From Spirochaetota bacterium (GTDB lineage Bacteria; Spirochaetota; GWB1-36-13; JAKPDD01), in the NCBI GenBank assembly GCA_029552945.1, contig JAKPDD010000026.1, positions 1 to 60,794 of the forward strand: 60,794 nt of DNA. Reading direction: 5' to 3'. Numbering within the stretch: the first letter of the stretch is position 1; every line of letters starts with the position of its first letter. Positions 1 to 8,190 of the stretch are shown here, piece after piece. The position numbers were made by a program, and so were the translations under genes. The notes beneath the pieces are model-generated. The model had not been told where the DNA came from. It searched no databases and worked only from the letters and a program-made list of their open reading frames with translations.

Positions 1-159
1 TTGTTTGTGCATGTGTTTACGATTAGTAAATGGGGAGGGAAGAGTATAATAGGTGGCACATGGTCAATGGTTGACCCATTGTTGATAGGATTACCAATAT
101 CAACAATAGTTTATATTGTTGTTAGCTTGTTTACTGCTAAATCCGAGAGAAGTAGCTAG
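1..159 (+). CDS. Sodium/solute symporter, C-terminal fragment
   Basis: The window opens inside a gene. Frame 1 reads for 52 residues to a TAG at 157-159. The visible part contains W-S-M-V-D-P-L-L-I-G-L-P followed by a hydrophobic segment of about 18 residues and a short charged tail (residues 46-52). This matches the last transmembrane helix of the sodium:solute symporter (SSS) family, which typically has a 'DPL-I-LP' turn before the final helix. The substrate cannot be told from this fragment. A terminator hairpin follows directly. Family assignment is by recall of the motif, so moderately sure. Confidence 0.6.
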   Translation: MFVHVFTISKWGGKSIIGGTWSMVDPLLIGLPISTIVYIVVSLFTAKSERSS

Positions 160-175
160 AGTCATATAATTATAG

Positions 176-208
176 AGAGTGGGGGCTTTAAAATCTCCCA
201 CTTTTTAT
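176..208 (+). terminator. Rho-independent terminator of the symporter gene
   Basis: AGTGGG (178-183) pairs with CCCACT (197-202) around a 13-base loop and is followed at once by a T-rich run. It sits 19 bases past the symporter stop codon. Confidence 0.75.
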
Positions 209-395
209 AATTTTTTATAATAATTCCTGTGTTTTAATTTTGAAGTAATTTCAGTTTTAATATATAATTTTTTATCAGATAGATTTCAAAGTAAAATTTA
301 ATTTATAAATCGAAATTAATAAGATTTTATGGGCTTATGTCTATAATTTAAAAAATTTTTAATTTAAAATTTAAGAAATAAAAGAATAAAATTTT

Positions 396-423
396 AATAA
401 AAAAGAGGGCAAGCCCTCTTTAT
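396..423 (-). terminator. Terminator of the phasin-like gene
   Basis: AAGAGGGC (403-410) and GCCCTCTT (413-420) form a perfect 8-bp stem with a two-base loop. Read on the minus strand, it is followed by a T-rich run. It lies about 15 bases beyond the stop codon of the minus-strand gene ending at 438. Confidence 0.8.
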
Positions 424-437
424 AATTTTCAAATTAA

Positions 438-860
438 TTAGAACTTTAAGAAAGAAAAATAATTTTTCATATTTTCTTCAATTTTCTTCATCATATCTTC
501 GAATTGTGCCTTAAATGGGAAGTTTATATCAGTTATGTTTAATCCTTCAAAAAGAGATAAAACTTTTTTGTAGTTCTCTTCAAATATGTTTTTGAACTCA
601 TCTCTTAATTTTATTCCACTTTCTATCCATTGTTTTACTATGTTTACATTGTCTTCTTGTAATGTCTTGCTTTTTTGAGCAAGATTAGATATTAGTTTTT
701 CAGTTTCTTCTTGAAGCTTAGTTAAGCTCTTTAAAGAAGCCATGTAACTATTTCTTGTTGCTTCAAGAATTTCTTTCCATTGATCATTAGATCCTTGTGT
801 TGCTTTTGCAGTAGAACCTGCATTAGTAGAAGTAGTAGCAGTTTTTTTAGCCTCAGCCAT
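438..860 (-). CDS. Phasin-like helical protein, paralogue of the gene at 47841-48203
   Basis: This is a 140-residue, mostly helical, soluble protein. I start it at the ATG at 858-860, because GGAGG at 867-871 sits six bases upstream; the longer reading frame has no such site. The first 24 residues are rich in Ala, Thr and Ser. A charged amphipathic helical region follows, beginning W-K-E-I-L-E. It aligns along its whole helical part with the product of 47841-48203, sharing WKEILE, R..Y, K.Q.E.EK, a W-I-x(6)-RD segment and a C-terminal FP.K...E...YF..FK pattern. Size and heptad-rich composition recall phasins, the proteins that coat polyhydroxyalkanoate granules, but no PHA gene is in view, so the function is inferred only. 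It is monocistronic with its own terminator. Confidence 0.6.
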   Translation of the reverse strand: MAEAKKTATTSTNAGSTAKATQGSNDQWKEILEATRNSYMASLKSLTKLQEETEKLISNLAQKSKTLQEDNVNIVKQWIESGIKLRDEFKNIFEENYKKVLSLFEGLNITDINFPFKAQFEDMMKKIEENMKNYFSFLKF

Positions 861-1173
861 ATTAAACCTCCAAGTTTTTATTTTATATCTTGGTAATATT
901 GTAAGCAAAAGATATGCCATTTTAAAATTATATTGTTATTTTTTTCATTTGTATAAATATTTTCAATTAATAAAAATATAAATCATTGATTATCAATATT
1001 TAATTAAGTTTATATAATTTACTATTTTTATTTAGAAATTATTTATGATTTTTTTATTAATTTTAAAAGAATATAAAGTTAATTTAATTTTTTATACTTT
1101 TTATGTATTAAAATGACACATATATTAAAAAATACAGACTATATGTGTTAAAAGTATACAACAAAGGTTTAAA
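861..1173. other. AT-rich divergent intergenic region
   Basis: 313 bases separate the divergent phasin-like and dikinase-regulator genes. It must hold both promoters, but the sequence is too AT-rich for me to choose -10 and -35 boxes. The one distinctive structure is the inverted repeat at 1116-1148. No conserved RNA or small ORF is evident. Confidence 0.6.
1116..1148 (+). repeat. 9-bp perfect inverted repeat upstream of the dikinase regulator
   Basis: ACACATATA (1116-1124) and TATATGTGT (1140-1148) are exact reverse complements separated by 15 bases, ending 25 bases before the ATG at 1174. It could be an operator or a 5'-UTR hairpin. It is not followed by a T-run, so a terminator is unlikely. 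Confidence 0.55.
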
Positions 1174-1995
1174 ATGAGGTATTATAACATATTTATTGTT
1201 TCGGATGCTACAGGAAGAACAGCAACATTTCTTGTTAAGTCTATAATTGTTCAGTTTAAAGGAATGGAAGATAGTTTTGTTTTAACTCATTTTAGTTTTG
1301 TAAGAAAAAAGAAAAAAATTGATGAGATTTTAGAATCAGCAAAAAAAAATAATGCAATGATTGTTCATTCTTTTGGTGACCCAGAGCTAAGATCATATAT
1401 AAATAATTTACTTGATACTGATAGTATTATATATCTTGATGTATTTAAAGTGACTATGCCTCAGTTTATAAGATTCACCGGTAAACAGCCTATGGGGCGG
1501 CCTGGTGGTCAGTATTTATTAACTGAAACATATTTTAAAAAAATAGAGGCTATGGAGTTTACTATTACACATGATGATGGTCAAAATGTTCATGATATTA
1601 ATAAAGCTGATATTATTTTAATTGGCCCATCCAGAACAAGTAAAACTCCGTTGAGTATATATCTGGCAAATGAAGGCTATAAAGTTGCGAATGTGCCATT
1701 GGTTTATAATATACCATTACCTGATGAGGTTTTTCAGGTTGAAAGGAAAAAGATAATTGCTTTAATAATAAGTTATGAAATAATGGTTGAAATAAGGAAA
1801 AAAAGATCCAATTATCTTGGAGATGAAAGTTTAAAATACTCTGATCCTCAATATGTTTATAATGAACTTGAATATTGTAGGGAGATCTACAGAAAACATA
1901 GGTGGAAAGTTATTGATGTGACTAAAAAAGCTATAGAAGAGACTGCTACAGAAATTATTAATATTGTTATTGGTGGAGAAAAAGAGTTTGTATAA
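1174..1995 (+). CDS. Pyruvate,phosphate dikinase / PEP synthase regulatory protein (DUF299 family)
   Basis: This 273-residue cytoplasmic bifunctional enzyme belongs to a family that phosphorylates (using ADP) and dephosphorylates an active-site Thr of pyruvate,phosphate dikinase or PEP synthase. It thereby switches the glycolysis/gluconeogenesis step between pyruvate and PEP. The sequence shows the family hallmarks: V-S-D-A-T-G-R-T at 9-16, T-H-D-D-G-Q at 132-137, and the P-loop-like G-P-S-R-T-S-K-T-P at 151-159, followed by Y-K-V-A-N-V-P-L-V at 169-177. AAAGG precedes the ATG. The dikinase gene itself is not in this window, so I cannot say whether the target is PPDK or PpsA; PPDK is likelier in an anaerobe. 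nadD overlaps its 3' end. Confidence 0.9.
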   Translation: MRYYNIFIVSDATGRTATFLVKSIIVQFKGMEDSFVLTHFSFVRKKKKIDEILESAKKNNAMIVHSFGDPELRSYINNLLDTDSIIYLDVFKVTMPQFIRFTGKQPMGRPGGQYLLTETYFKKIEAMEFTITHDDGQNVHDINKADIILIGPSRTSKTPLSIYLANEGYKVANVPLVYNIPLPDEVFQVERKKIIALIISYEIMVEIRKKRSNYLGDESLKYSDPQYVYNELEYCREIYRKHRWKVIDVTKKAIEETATEIINIVIGGEKEFV

Positions 1996-2566
1996 GATAG
2001 GAATTTTAGGGGGTAGTTTTAACCCTATTCATATTGGTCATCTTATAATTGCAAATGAAGCTATTAATAGATTGAAACTTGATAAGGTTTTTTTTATACC
2101 AACTATGAATCCTTTTAAAAATATCGATATTTTACCTTTACACAGATATAATATGACTAAACTTGCTACATTTGATAATCATATGTTTGAGGTTCTTGAC
2201 ATTGAGATAAAAAATAATAAGCCATCATATACTATAGATACTGTTAATTATCTTTTTTCTAATTATAAGGATACAGAATTTTTTTTTATTTCTGGGAGTG
2301 ATATAGTTGATAATTTTGAGAAGTGGAAAGACTATAAAGAATTAGGTAATATGTTAAGTTTTATTATTTATAAAAGAGAACATTATAACATAGATAAAAT
2401 AAAAAGTTTTTATAATATAGTAAGAGATTGTATATTGATAGATGGTCCACTGATAAATATATCATCATCAATGTTAAGGCAATATATAAAGAATGGTTAT
2501 AATATAAAATATTTTGTTACAGATTATGTATTGGAATATATTAAAGAGAATAAACTTTATATTTAA
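1988..2566 (+). CDS. nadD: Nicotinate-nucleotide adenylyltransferase
   Basis: This 192-residue cytoplasmic enzyme joins nicotinate mononucleotide to ATP to make deamido-NAD. The nucleotidyltransferase signature G-G-S-F-N-P-I-H-x-G-H is right at the N-terminus, and the C-terminal I-S-S-S-M-L-R is the family's second ATP-binding motif. I start at TTG 1988: GGTGGAG at 1972-1978 is nine bases upstream, and this puts K-I-G-I-L-G-G where the family normally begins. The gene therefore overlaps the previous stop by 8 bases and is probably translationally coupled. With nadK at 50551 it gives two NAD(P)-synthesis genes in the window. Confidence 0.9.
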   Translation: MYKIGILGGSFNPIHIGHLIIANEAINRLKLDKVFFIPTMNPFKNIDILPLHRYNMTKLATFDNHMFEVLDIEIKNNKPSYTIDTVNYLFSNYKDTEFFFISGSDIVDNFEKWKDYKELGNMLSFIIYKREHYNIDKIKSFYNIVRDCILIDGPLINISSSMLRQYIKNGYNIKYFVTDYVLEYIKENKLYI

Positions 2567-2580
2567 AAATGGAGGTTTTA

Positions 2581-2898
2581 ATGAGAAAAACTATTATATG
2601 TATATTTTTACTTTTTTCTTTATTTTACTGTAAAAAAGAGTCATATTCAGAAAAGCAATTAGTTGAAATATATGCCAGAACTGAACTTCTTCCACCGCAG
2701 GAGGCAGCATCATATATTAAAAAATTTGGTCTTGATAACAAGGAAAATAGAGAAGAGTATTATAATATGTTAAGAGAACTTTCATCAGACAGAGAAAAAT
2801 GGATTGAGTTCCTTGAAAAGGTTGATGAATACAAGAAAAATGTTATTGATGTTGAAAAACAAAAACAAAGAAGTATTAATGAGAATGTCAATAAATAA
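2581..2898 (+). CDS. Small lipoprotein of unknown function
   Basis: This predicted lipoprotein has 105 residues. The ATG at 2581 has GGAGG at 2571-2575. An upstream in-frame ATG at 2569 overlaps that site and is rejected. The first 16 residues are a signal peptide ending in a lipobox-like L-F-Y-C followed by Lys-Lys, so the Cys should be lipidated. The rest is charged and helical, and I recognise no domain. It lies 14 bases after nadD in the same operon. Confidence 0.6.
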   Translation: MRKTIICIFLLFSLFYCKKESYSEKQLVEIYARTELLPPQEAASYIKKFGLDNKENREEYYNMLRELSSDREKWIEFLEKVDEYKKNVIDVEKQKQRSINENVNK

Positions 2899-2899
2899 T

Positions 2900-2937
2900 T
2901 TATATTTTATCAATAACCATAAGATAAAATTACTTTT
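2900..2937 (+). terminator. Weak terminator after the lipoprotein gene
   Basis: ATTTTATC (2904-2911) pairs with GATAAAAT (2923-2930), followed by TAC and a run of T. The stem is almost pure A/T, and it overlaps the 3' end of the converging gene at 2910, so this is a tentative call. Confidence 0.4.
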
Positions 2938-3944
2938 TTTATAGTCAGATCAACTCTCTCTTTTACAGGTATTATTCCTATTCCCCAGAATACAACAGAA
3001 CTTGATTCATTAAACTCTTTGTATACGTCAAGCGGTGGCTTCAAGATAAGGTAATAGTTTTCTTTTTCAGGTGTTACATTTATTTGCATTACAAAAAGTT
3101 TTTTCCTGTTATCTATTAAACCACCTATGACCTCAAGTATATATTCTTTATCAGATTCAAGCTCTAATATTATGAACTCATTTTTATCCAGTACATGCCC
3201 TCTGGAAAACCTATAGTAAGACGGTTTGTCAGTGATTATTTTTAATATACCTTTATTAATGTTTTTTTCTAACAAGAGTTCAGTTGGATTTATTATCCTT
3301 ATATATTCTTTAATCTCCATTTCATCTATATATTCTGAGAAAAACTCTATATCTTTAGATAATGCTATTGTATTTTCAATTAGACTTGACCTCTTTCCTC
3401 TATTAATAAACTTTATCCTCTTTAATATGCTATTACTGGAATTATTTATTTTTATATTAAATCTTTTCCATTTATTATGATTTATTAGACCAATACTATA
3501 TCTTACTACTTTTTCAGGATATTTTATGTATATATAACCATCAACCTCTGAACCATCATTTAATATCCACAATGTTATACAATTGGCCCAATCAGGGATA
3601 TTTATTGATGATATGTCAAGTTCTATTGCACCACCTTTTGATATTGTTTTAAACTTGAAAATTATGGAATTTGATTCTTTTTTATTTCCTTTATTATCAA
3701 ATATATTGATTTTTTCTTCAAAAGTTCTTAATTCAATTGAACTTGAATATTTAACTGATTCTTTTTGAAAAGTATAATTTAATTTTTTAAATTCAGGGGC
3801 TTTGTATGTTATTTTATTAAAAAACTCATTTTGATAATATCTTCTTTCAACTTTTCTATCAAAAAAAATTATTGTGTTATCTCTACTGTAACAGGGTATA
3901 ATAAGGAAAATAATTAGAAAACTGTAAATAAAACTATTTAACAT
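2910..3944 (-). CDS. FlaA-like periplasmic flagellar sheath protein (putative)
   Basis: This 344-residue secreted protein has a hydrophobic signal peptide over about residues 1-20, ending near C-Y-S-R-D. Its middle resembles spirochaete FlaA proteins, the outer layer of periplasmic flagella. A strand-rich block around residues 120-160 (I-T-L-W-I-L-N-D-G-S then G-Y-I-Y-I-K) leads into a 'G-L-x(4)-K-W-K' element like the 'G-x-L-x-F-x-G-W-+' of FlaA. Later there is an F-F-x-E-Y-I-D-E-M segment like FlaA's 'YFDQ-K' strand. Length also fits FlaA. Overall similarity looks low, so this could be a FlaA paralogue with another job. It overlaps the preceding gene by 11 bases, has no clear ribosome site of its own, and is probably coupled to it. 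Confidence 0.5.
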   Translation of the reverse strand: MLNSFIYSFLIIFLIIPCYSRDNTIIFFDRKVERRYYQNEFFNKITYKAPEFKKLNYTFQKESVKYSSSIELRTFEEKINIFDNKGNKKESNSIIFKFKTISKGGAIELDISSINIPDWANCITLWILNDGSEVDGYIYIKYPEKVVRYSIGLINHNKWKRFNIKINNSSNSILKRIKFINRGKRSSLIENTIALSKDIEFFSEYIDEMEIKEYIRIINPTELLLEKNINKGILKIITDKPSYYRFSRGHVLDKNEFIILELESDKEYILEVIGGLIDNRKKLFVMQINVTPEKENYYLILKPPLDVYKEFNESSSVVFWGIGIIPVKERVDLTIKKVILSYGY

Positions 3945-4602
3945 TTATTACTGAATAAAGTTCACCTAATGAGTTTACAACTGTTTCCATATTTAAAGGG
4001 TCTTTATAAAAATTACCATTTATAATATACCTATAATAGTAAGTACCTTCTTTATCGAATTTTATGTCTATGTACCATGTATTTTCATCCAATTTATTCA
4101 TTTTTAAGCTATAAGGTTCCCAGTTATTGAACGTTCCTGTTATGTAAATGTATTTTATATCATCCCAATCAGAAGTTTTTCTATAAAAAAACCTATATTC
4201 TAATGGTTTGAGTTTTATCGGGCTATATTTAAAAAATATTTTTGGTTCTTCTATTTTAAAATAAGATATTTTCCCAATTATAGGATCAGTTATATAAAAA
4301 GGATTTTCAGGGTCATTTATATATATGTTATCGACAACAAGTTTATACTTATATGTCCCAGGTTTTAAATGATATTGAGGATCGTACAAAGGTATCTTAA
4401 GCTCCCAGCAATCTTCATTTTTTGTAAATACAAAGTTTTTTTCATAGTTATCTATGCTTATAAGCAGAAAAACTGATGTTGCAGATTTGTTATAATATTT
4501 AAATGTAAGATAACCGTCTTTTATTTCTGGATTTAATGAAAATATTATATTTACGAAAATAAAATTAAAAAATAGCAAATTTATTATTAAATTTTTTTTC
4601 AT
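3934..4602 (-). CDS. Secreted protein with two tandem glycogen-binding-like E-set domains
   Basis: This 222-residue exported protein has a signal peptide over residues 1-23. Two Ig-like E-set repeats of the AMPK/CBM48 type follow. The first (about 28-115) contains W-E-L-K-I-P-L, then P-G-T-Y-K-Y-K-L-V-V-D and D-P-E-N-P. The second (about 125-222) has I-T-G-T-F-N-N-W, W-Y-I-D-I-K-F and Y-Y-Y-R-Y-I-I-N-G, ending D-P-L-N. The 'G-x-F-N-x-W ... Y-x-Y-x(5)-G ... D-P' pattern is characteristic of the fold, but no glycosidase domain is attached. AAGGAG precedes the ATG. It sits between the FlaA-like gene and an anchored protein gene, overlapping both, which suggests a shared cell-envelope role. Confidence 0.6.
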   Translation of the reverse strand: MKKNLIINLLFFNFIFVNIIFSLNPEIKDGYLTFKYYNKSATSVFLLISIDNYEKNFVFTKNEDCWELKIPLYDPQYHLKPGTYKYKLVVDNIYINDPENPFYITDPIIGKISYFKIEEPKIFFKYSPIKLKPLEYRFFYRKTSDWDDIKYIYITGTFNNWEPYSLKMNKLDENTWYIDIKFDKEGTYYYRYIINGNFYKDPLNMETVVNSLGELYSVINVK

Positions 4603-5044
4603 TTTGGCTCCTTCTGTTTATATTTTCCATAGCGTTGTTTAAATAAAAATTAACAAAATTAAGATAATTTTTTGACTTTTGAAACTCTTGAGATTTAATA
4701 TTTTCAACAGCAAGATTATAATTAACAATAGCCATTCTTATATATTTTATACTTTCCCTAAGTTCTTTATTGACTTTTTTAATATTTAAATCTATTACTA
4801 TCTCTTTATATTCATCTTCTAGTATTTTTATTTTTTCCAGTAGTATATTGTGATTTATATCCTTATTTTCCTGTATATTATTTAATGTACCTAGTGATAA
4901 GTCTTTAAGTTTATTTATTATTTCAATACTCTCACTCTTGATAATTGGTGTATATTTGTCTATTTTTCTTAGACTAAGAGATAATACAAAAAATCCAATT
5001 AATCCGCTTATTATTAATAATTTTATCAAAAGAAATTTTTGCAT
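4565..5044 (-). CDS. Membrane-anchored helical protein of unknown function
   Basis: This 159-residue protein has one N-terminal transmembrane segment or uncleaved signal (about residues 5-24). The following charged region, rich in Lys, Glu, Ile and Asn, is strongly helical and probably a coiled coil in the periplasm. It is the first gene of the three-gene minus-strand cluster 2910-5044, and its 3' end overlaps the next gene by 38 bases. I do not recognise a family. Confidence 0.5.
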   Translation of the reverse strand: MQKFLLIKLLIISGLIGFFVLSLSLRKIDKYTPIIKSESIEIINKLKDLSLGTLNNIQENKDINHNILLEKIKILEDEYKEIVIDLNIKKVNKELRESIKYIRMAIVNYNLAVENIKSQEFQKSKNYLNFVNFYLNNAMENINRRSQNEKKFNNKFAIF

Positions 5045-5137
5045 TTTTTATTCTCTTAATTTTTTATTTTTTTAATAATCGATTATATTTGTTTTTTTAT
5101 AACTTTAAATTATATTTTTAATATATAGGTGGTTAGT

Positions 5138-6049
5138 ATGGAATTAGGTTTAAAAGTAAGTGGTATATATTTTAAAAATCCTATTATAACTGCTTCAGGT
5201 ACTTTTGGATATGGGATCGAATTTTTAGATTACTTTGATGTTAATCTTTTAGGAGGCATTACACTAAAAGGGATTTCATTAAATCCTAAAAGGGGCAATC
5301 CAACGCCAAGAATTGCAGAAACAGATAGTGGTCTTATAAATAGTATTGGTCTTGAAAACATTGGTTTTGATGAGTTTATTAAGACAAAACTGCCAATAAT
5401 TAGAAATAAACTTACGAATACAGTTATTATAGCAAATGTTTTTGGATCAACTGTTGAAGACTATGTCAAAATAAGTGAAATGTTTGACAATGTACCCTGC
5501 ATATCTGCTATTGAGCTTAATGTATCATGTCCTAACGTTAAAGAGGGGGGGATTGCATTTGGTCAGGATGAAAGGGTTTTAGGAAATCTTGTTAAACAGG
5601 TAAGAAAGGTTGTTAAAAACAAAAAGCTTATTGTAAAGTTAAGTCCTAATGTTTCTAATATTTCTGAGTTTGCCTATATATCTCAAGAAGAGGGGATAGA
5701 TATGGTATCACTTATAAATACAATAAGGGCTATGAAAATTGATATAAAGACAGGTAAACCTATACTTGCTAACATTATAGGTGGTCTCTCTGGTCCTGCT
5801 ATAAAACCTATTGCTATAAGAATGGTTTATGAAGTGGCAAAAAGAGTAAGTATACCTATAATTGGTATGGGGGGAGTATCAAGATATGAAGATGTTATAG
5901 AGTTTCTTATGGCTGGTGCAAGCCTTGTCTCTATAGGAACACAAAATTTAATTAATCCTCTTTCTTCTTTAAAGATACTTAATGACTTTTCCGATTATAT
6001 CATAACTAATAAAATTAAAGTCTCTGATTTAATAGGAAAAGCATTATGA
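5138..6049 (+). CDS. pyrD: Dihydroorotate dehydrogenase, class 1B catalytic subunit
   Basis: This 303-residue FMN enzyme of pyrimidine synthesis oxidises dihydroorotate to orotate. A-S-G-T-F-G-Y-G (19-26), the active-site segment N-V-S-C-P-N-V-K with Cys131, and the phosphate-binding G-M-G-G-V and S-I-G-T-Q loops near the C-terminus are all present. Cys as the catalytic base and the N-terminal pattern point to class 1. Class 1B enzymes work with a PyrK electron-transfer subunit, which is not in this window. I start at ATG 5138, because AGGTGG (5127-5132) is five bases upstream; the GTG at 5129 overlaps that site. The lytic transglycosylase starts inside the stop codon (ATGA). Confidence 0.93.
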   Translation: MELGLKVSGIYFKNPIITASGTFGYGIEFLDYFDVNLLGGITLKGISLNPKRGNPTPRIAETDSGLINSIGLENIGFDEFIKTKLPIIRNKLTNTVIIANVFGSTVEDYVKISEMFDNVPCISAIELNVSCPNVKEGGIAFGQDERVLGNLVKQVRKVVKNKKLIVKLSPNVSNISEFAYISQEEGIDMVSLINTIRAMKIDIKTGKPILANIIGGLSGPAIKPIAIRMVYEVAKRVSIPIIGMGGVSRYEDVIEFLMAGASLVSIGTQNLINPLSSLKILNDFSDYIITNKIKVSDLIGKAL

Positions 6050-7452
6050 GATTATTGTCAGTTTTTTTATCTTTTTTTATTTTTTCGAATTTTTTATCAG
6101 CATATCCAGGTCTTGATGAACTGTTAGATAAAAGGGATAATAAAGAGAAAATAATAGATCATTATATTAATGAACTCTCAGAAAACATTTCCAAAACTAA
6201 TGATATTATTGAAATAAAAGAATATGATGATGATAAAGCTAGTTTTGACCCTAACAGTTTTTCAATTAATTTTACAATGAATGAACAAATAGATTTTTTT
6301 GTCAAATATTATACAGGTATAGGAAGACCTTCATTACTTCTTGCGTTAAAAAGAATGGAGATCTATTATCCAACAATATTGGAAATATTAAAAAGGTATA
6401 ATATGCCACTTGATCTTATTGCACTTCCAATAATTGAAAGCCTTTATAACCCGAGTGCTGTATCCCCTAAGGGGGCAAGAGGAATATGGCAACTTATGCC
6501 TATTACTGCAAAAATGAATGGACTTATAATGAACTCTTATATTGATGAGAGAAGTGATATATATAAAAGTACAATAGCTGCCATGGACTATATTAAAAGT
6601 CTTAGAGAAATGTTTAATGATAACTGGGACCTTATAATTGCAGGCTATAATGGTGGTGGAGGTTATATACTTTCTCAGGTAAGGAAACAGAATACACTTG
6701 ATTTTTGGGAAATGTGTAATGCAAATGATTTTAAAGGAGAAACTCTTGAGTTTGTCCCAAGATTTTATGCAGTTTTACATATACTTAAAAACCTTGATAA
6801 TTATGGGATAGAAAAACCTAATTTAAGTGAAATCCCTAATTATCAGATAGTAAAAAGCAACAAAACAATATCAATTGCAGAGTTTGCTAAAATTATAAGA
6901 TTGCCATCAGAACTTATTGAAGAACTTAATCCTCATTTTTTAAATGGTTTTATATTTAAAGATTCTAATATTTATGTTCCTTATGGACTTAAAGATGAGG
7001 TTGTAAAAAATATAAAATTAAATAATAGTTTTGCTAAAAATTATTCAGTTTATGAGAATAAAAATACTAGTTACGGAAAAAATAGACAAAAAAATAATAA
7101 CAGAGCAGAGAGAAAATATTTTTTATATACTGTAAAAAAGGGAGATACTTTGTATAGAATATCAAGGAAATATAATATTGATTTTAAAGTTATAATCAAG
7201 TCAAATAATATAAAAGATCCTTACAATATTAAACCTGGATTTAAAATAATTATACCATTTACAACTTATACAAATCAACCTAAAATTGATAAATATATAG
7301 TTAAGAGGCACGTAGTTAAAAAAGGAGAAACACTTTTTAGAATATCAAAAAATTATGGCATTAATATAACCAGATTAATGAATTTAAATAATTTGAAAGA
7401 CTACAATATAAAAGAGGGGCAAATTATAAAGATACCATTTGATGAATCATAA
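6046..7452 (+). CDS. Membrane-bound lytic murein transglycosylase, MltD-like, with two LysM domains
   Basis: This 468-residue periplasmic peptidoglycan-cleaving enzyme has a signal peptide at residues 1-19. A family 23 SLT domain spans about 105-230, with the catalytic Glu131 in P-I-I-E-S and the following S-P-x-G-A-R-G-I-W-Q-L-M-P and A-G-Y-N-G-G segments. Two LysM peptidoglycan-binding repeats lie at 361-405 and 422-465. A low-complexity Asn/Lys linker separates the halves. There is no lipobox, so it is likely a soluble or loosely bound periplasmic protein. The gene overlaps the pyrD stop by 4 bases. Confidence 0.9.
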   Translation: MRLLSVFLSFFIFSNFLSAYPGLDELLDKRDNKEKIIDHYINELSENISKTNDIIEIKEYDDDKASFDPNSFSINFTMNEQIDFFVKYYTGIGRPSLLLALKRMEIYYPTILEILKRYNMPLDLIALPIIESLYNPSAVSPKGARGIWQLMPITAKMNGLIMNSYIDERSDIYKSTIAAMDYIKSLREMFNDNWDLIIAGYNGGGGYILSQVRKQNTLDFWEMCNANDFKGETLEFVPRFYAVLHILKNLDNYGIEKPNLSEIPNYQIVKSNKTISIAEFAKIIRLPSELIEELNPHFLNGFIFKDSNIYVPYGLKDEVVKNIKLNNSFAKNYSVYENKNTSYGKNRQKNNNRAERKYFLYTVKKGDTLYRISRKYNIDFKVIIKSNNIKDPYNIKPGFKIIIPFTTYTNQPKIDKYIVKRHVVKKGETLFRISKNYGINITRLMNLNNLKDYNIKEGQIIKIPFDES

Positions 7453-7525
7453 AAAATTAGATTAATAAAATAAAAAGTGAATATCGATAATTTTATATAG
7501 AAAAAAAGAATTAAGGAGATATAAT

Positions 7526-8155
7526 ATGAAAAAGAGTTTGATTCTGAGTTTTTTGGTTTCTATGATATTTATAATTTCATGTTCAAAAGAGAGTAAGCCC
7601 CAGAAAGATATTGATAGAAAAGATATTAATGAAAAAGAGGCTGTTGATTCTAAACAGGTTTATATCCAGTCAATTAAAGAAGATTTAAATATTGATGATA
7701 AAGAGGGTTATGGTATTTTGCTTATCAGGTTCAAGCTTGATGACTCTGATAAAAATAAATTAGCAAAACTTCCAAACTTTAGAATAACAGGTGTAAAAAA
7801 CTTTGAAATTGATAATAGTCCTTCAGCTATACAAAAAGATGCTATTCATATATATACTTTGCCACAGGGTAACTATTCTATATCCTCATTATATGCTGTA
7901 AATAGCCTTGGTCAATATGAGTTTGATAGACCTTTCCCTTCAAATAATTTTTATATTGAAGCAAAAAAAGTTAATTATATTGGAGATATAATTGTTTTGC
8001 TTGAAGAAGAAGAAAAATCTGCAGGTGTTATATCAAGAAAACTTAAATTAAAACTACCTAGTGATAATGATAAAACTATTGAAATAATAAAAGATAAATA
8101 TTCAGATATAATCGAAAAATATCCACTCTTAAGAAGAATAATATCTTTTAGATAA
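7526..8155 (+). CDS. Lipoprotein of unknown function
   Basis: This 209-residue predicted lipoprotein has a hydrophobic leader ending I-I-S-C-S-K, which puts the lipidated Cys at position 19, then a charged linker to about residue 50. The rest appears to be a beta-sandwich: a 'Y-G-I-L-L-I-R-F-K' strand, then 'I-Y-T-L-P-Q-G-N-Y-S-I'. That resembles the 'LPxGxYxI' turn seen in carboxypeptidase-regulatory-like and DUF2846-type folds. No catalytic motif is visible. AAGGAG lies upstream of the ATG. It is followed by a shared terminator against fba. Confidence 0.55.
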   Translation: MKKSLILSFLVSMIFIISCSKESKPQKDIDRKDINEKEAVDSKQVYIQSIKEDLNIDDKEGYGILLIRFKLDDSDKNKLAKLPNFRITGVKNFEIDNSPSAIQKDAIHIYTLPQGNYSISSLYAVNSLGQYEFDRPFPSNNFYIEAKKVNYIGDIIVLLEEEEKSAGVISRKLKLKLPSDNDKTIEIIKDKYSDIIEKYPLLRRIISFR

Positions 8156-8159
8156 TTCT

Positions 8160-8190
8160 AGAAAAGAGGGATATTTTCCCTCTATATTTT
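8160..8190. terminator. Bidirectional terminator between the lipoprotein gene and fba
   Basis: AGAGGGA (8165-8171) and TCCCTCT (8177-8183) form a 7-bp stem with a 5-base loop, with T-rich sequence on one side and A-rich on the other. It overlaps the last bases of fba. Confidence 0.75.

Noticed and set aside
5040-5100. ATCGAT-containing stretch considered as a sigma-28 promoter for the 4565-5044 gene or pyrD
   Set aside because: TAAAGTTA lies nearby, but the spacing to ATCGATTA is 16 bases, too far from the geometry of the better candidates.
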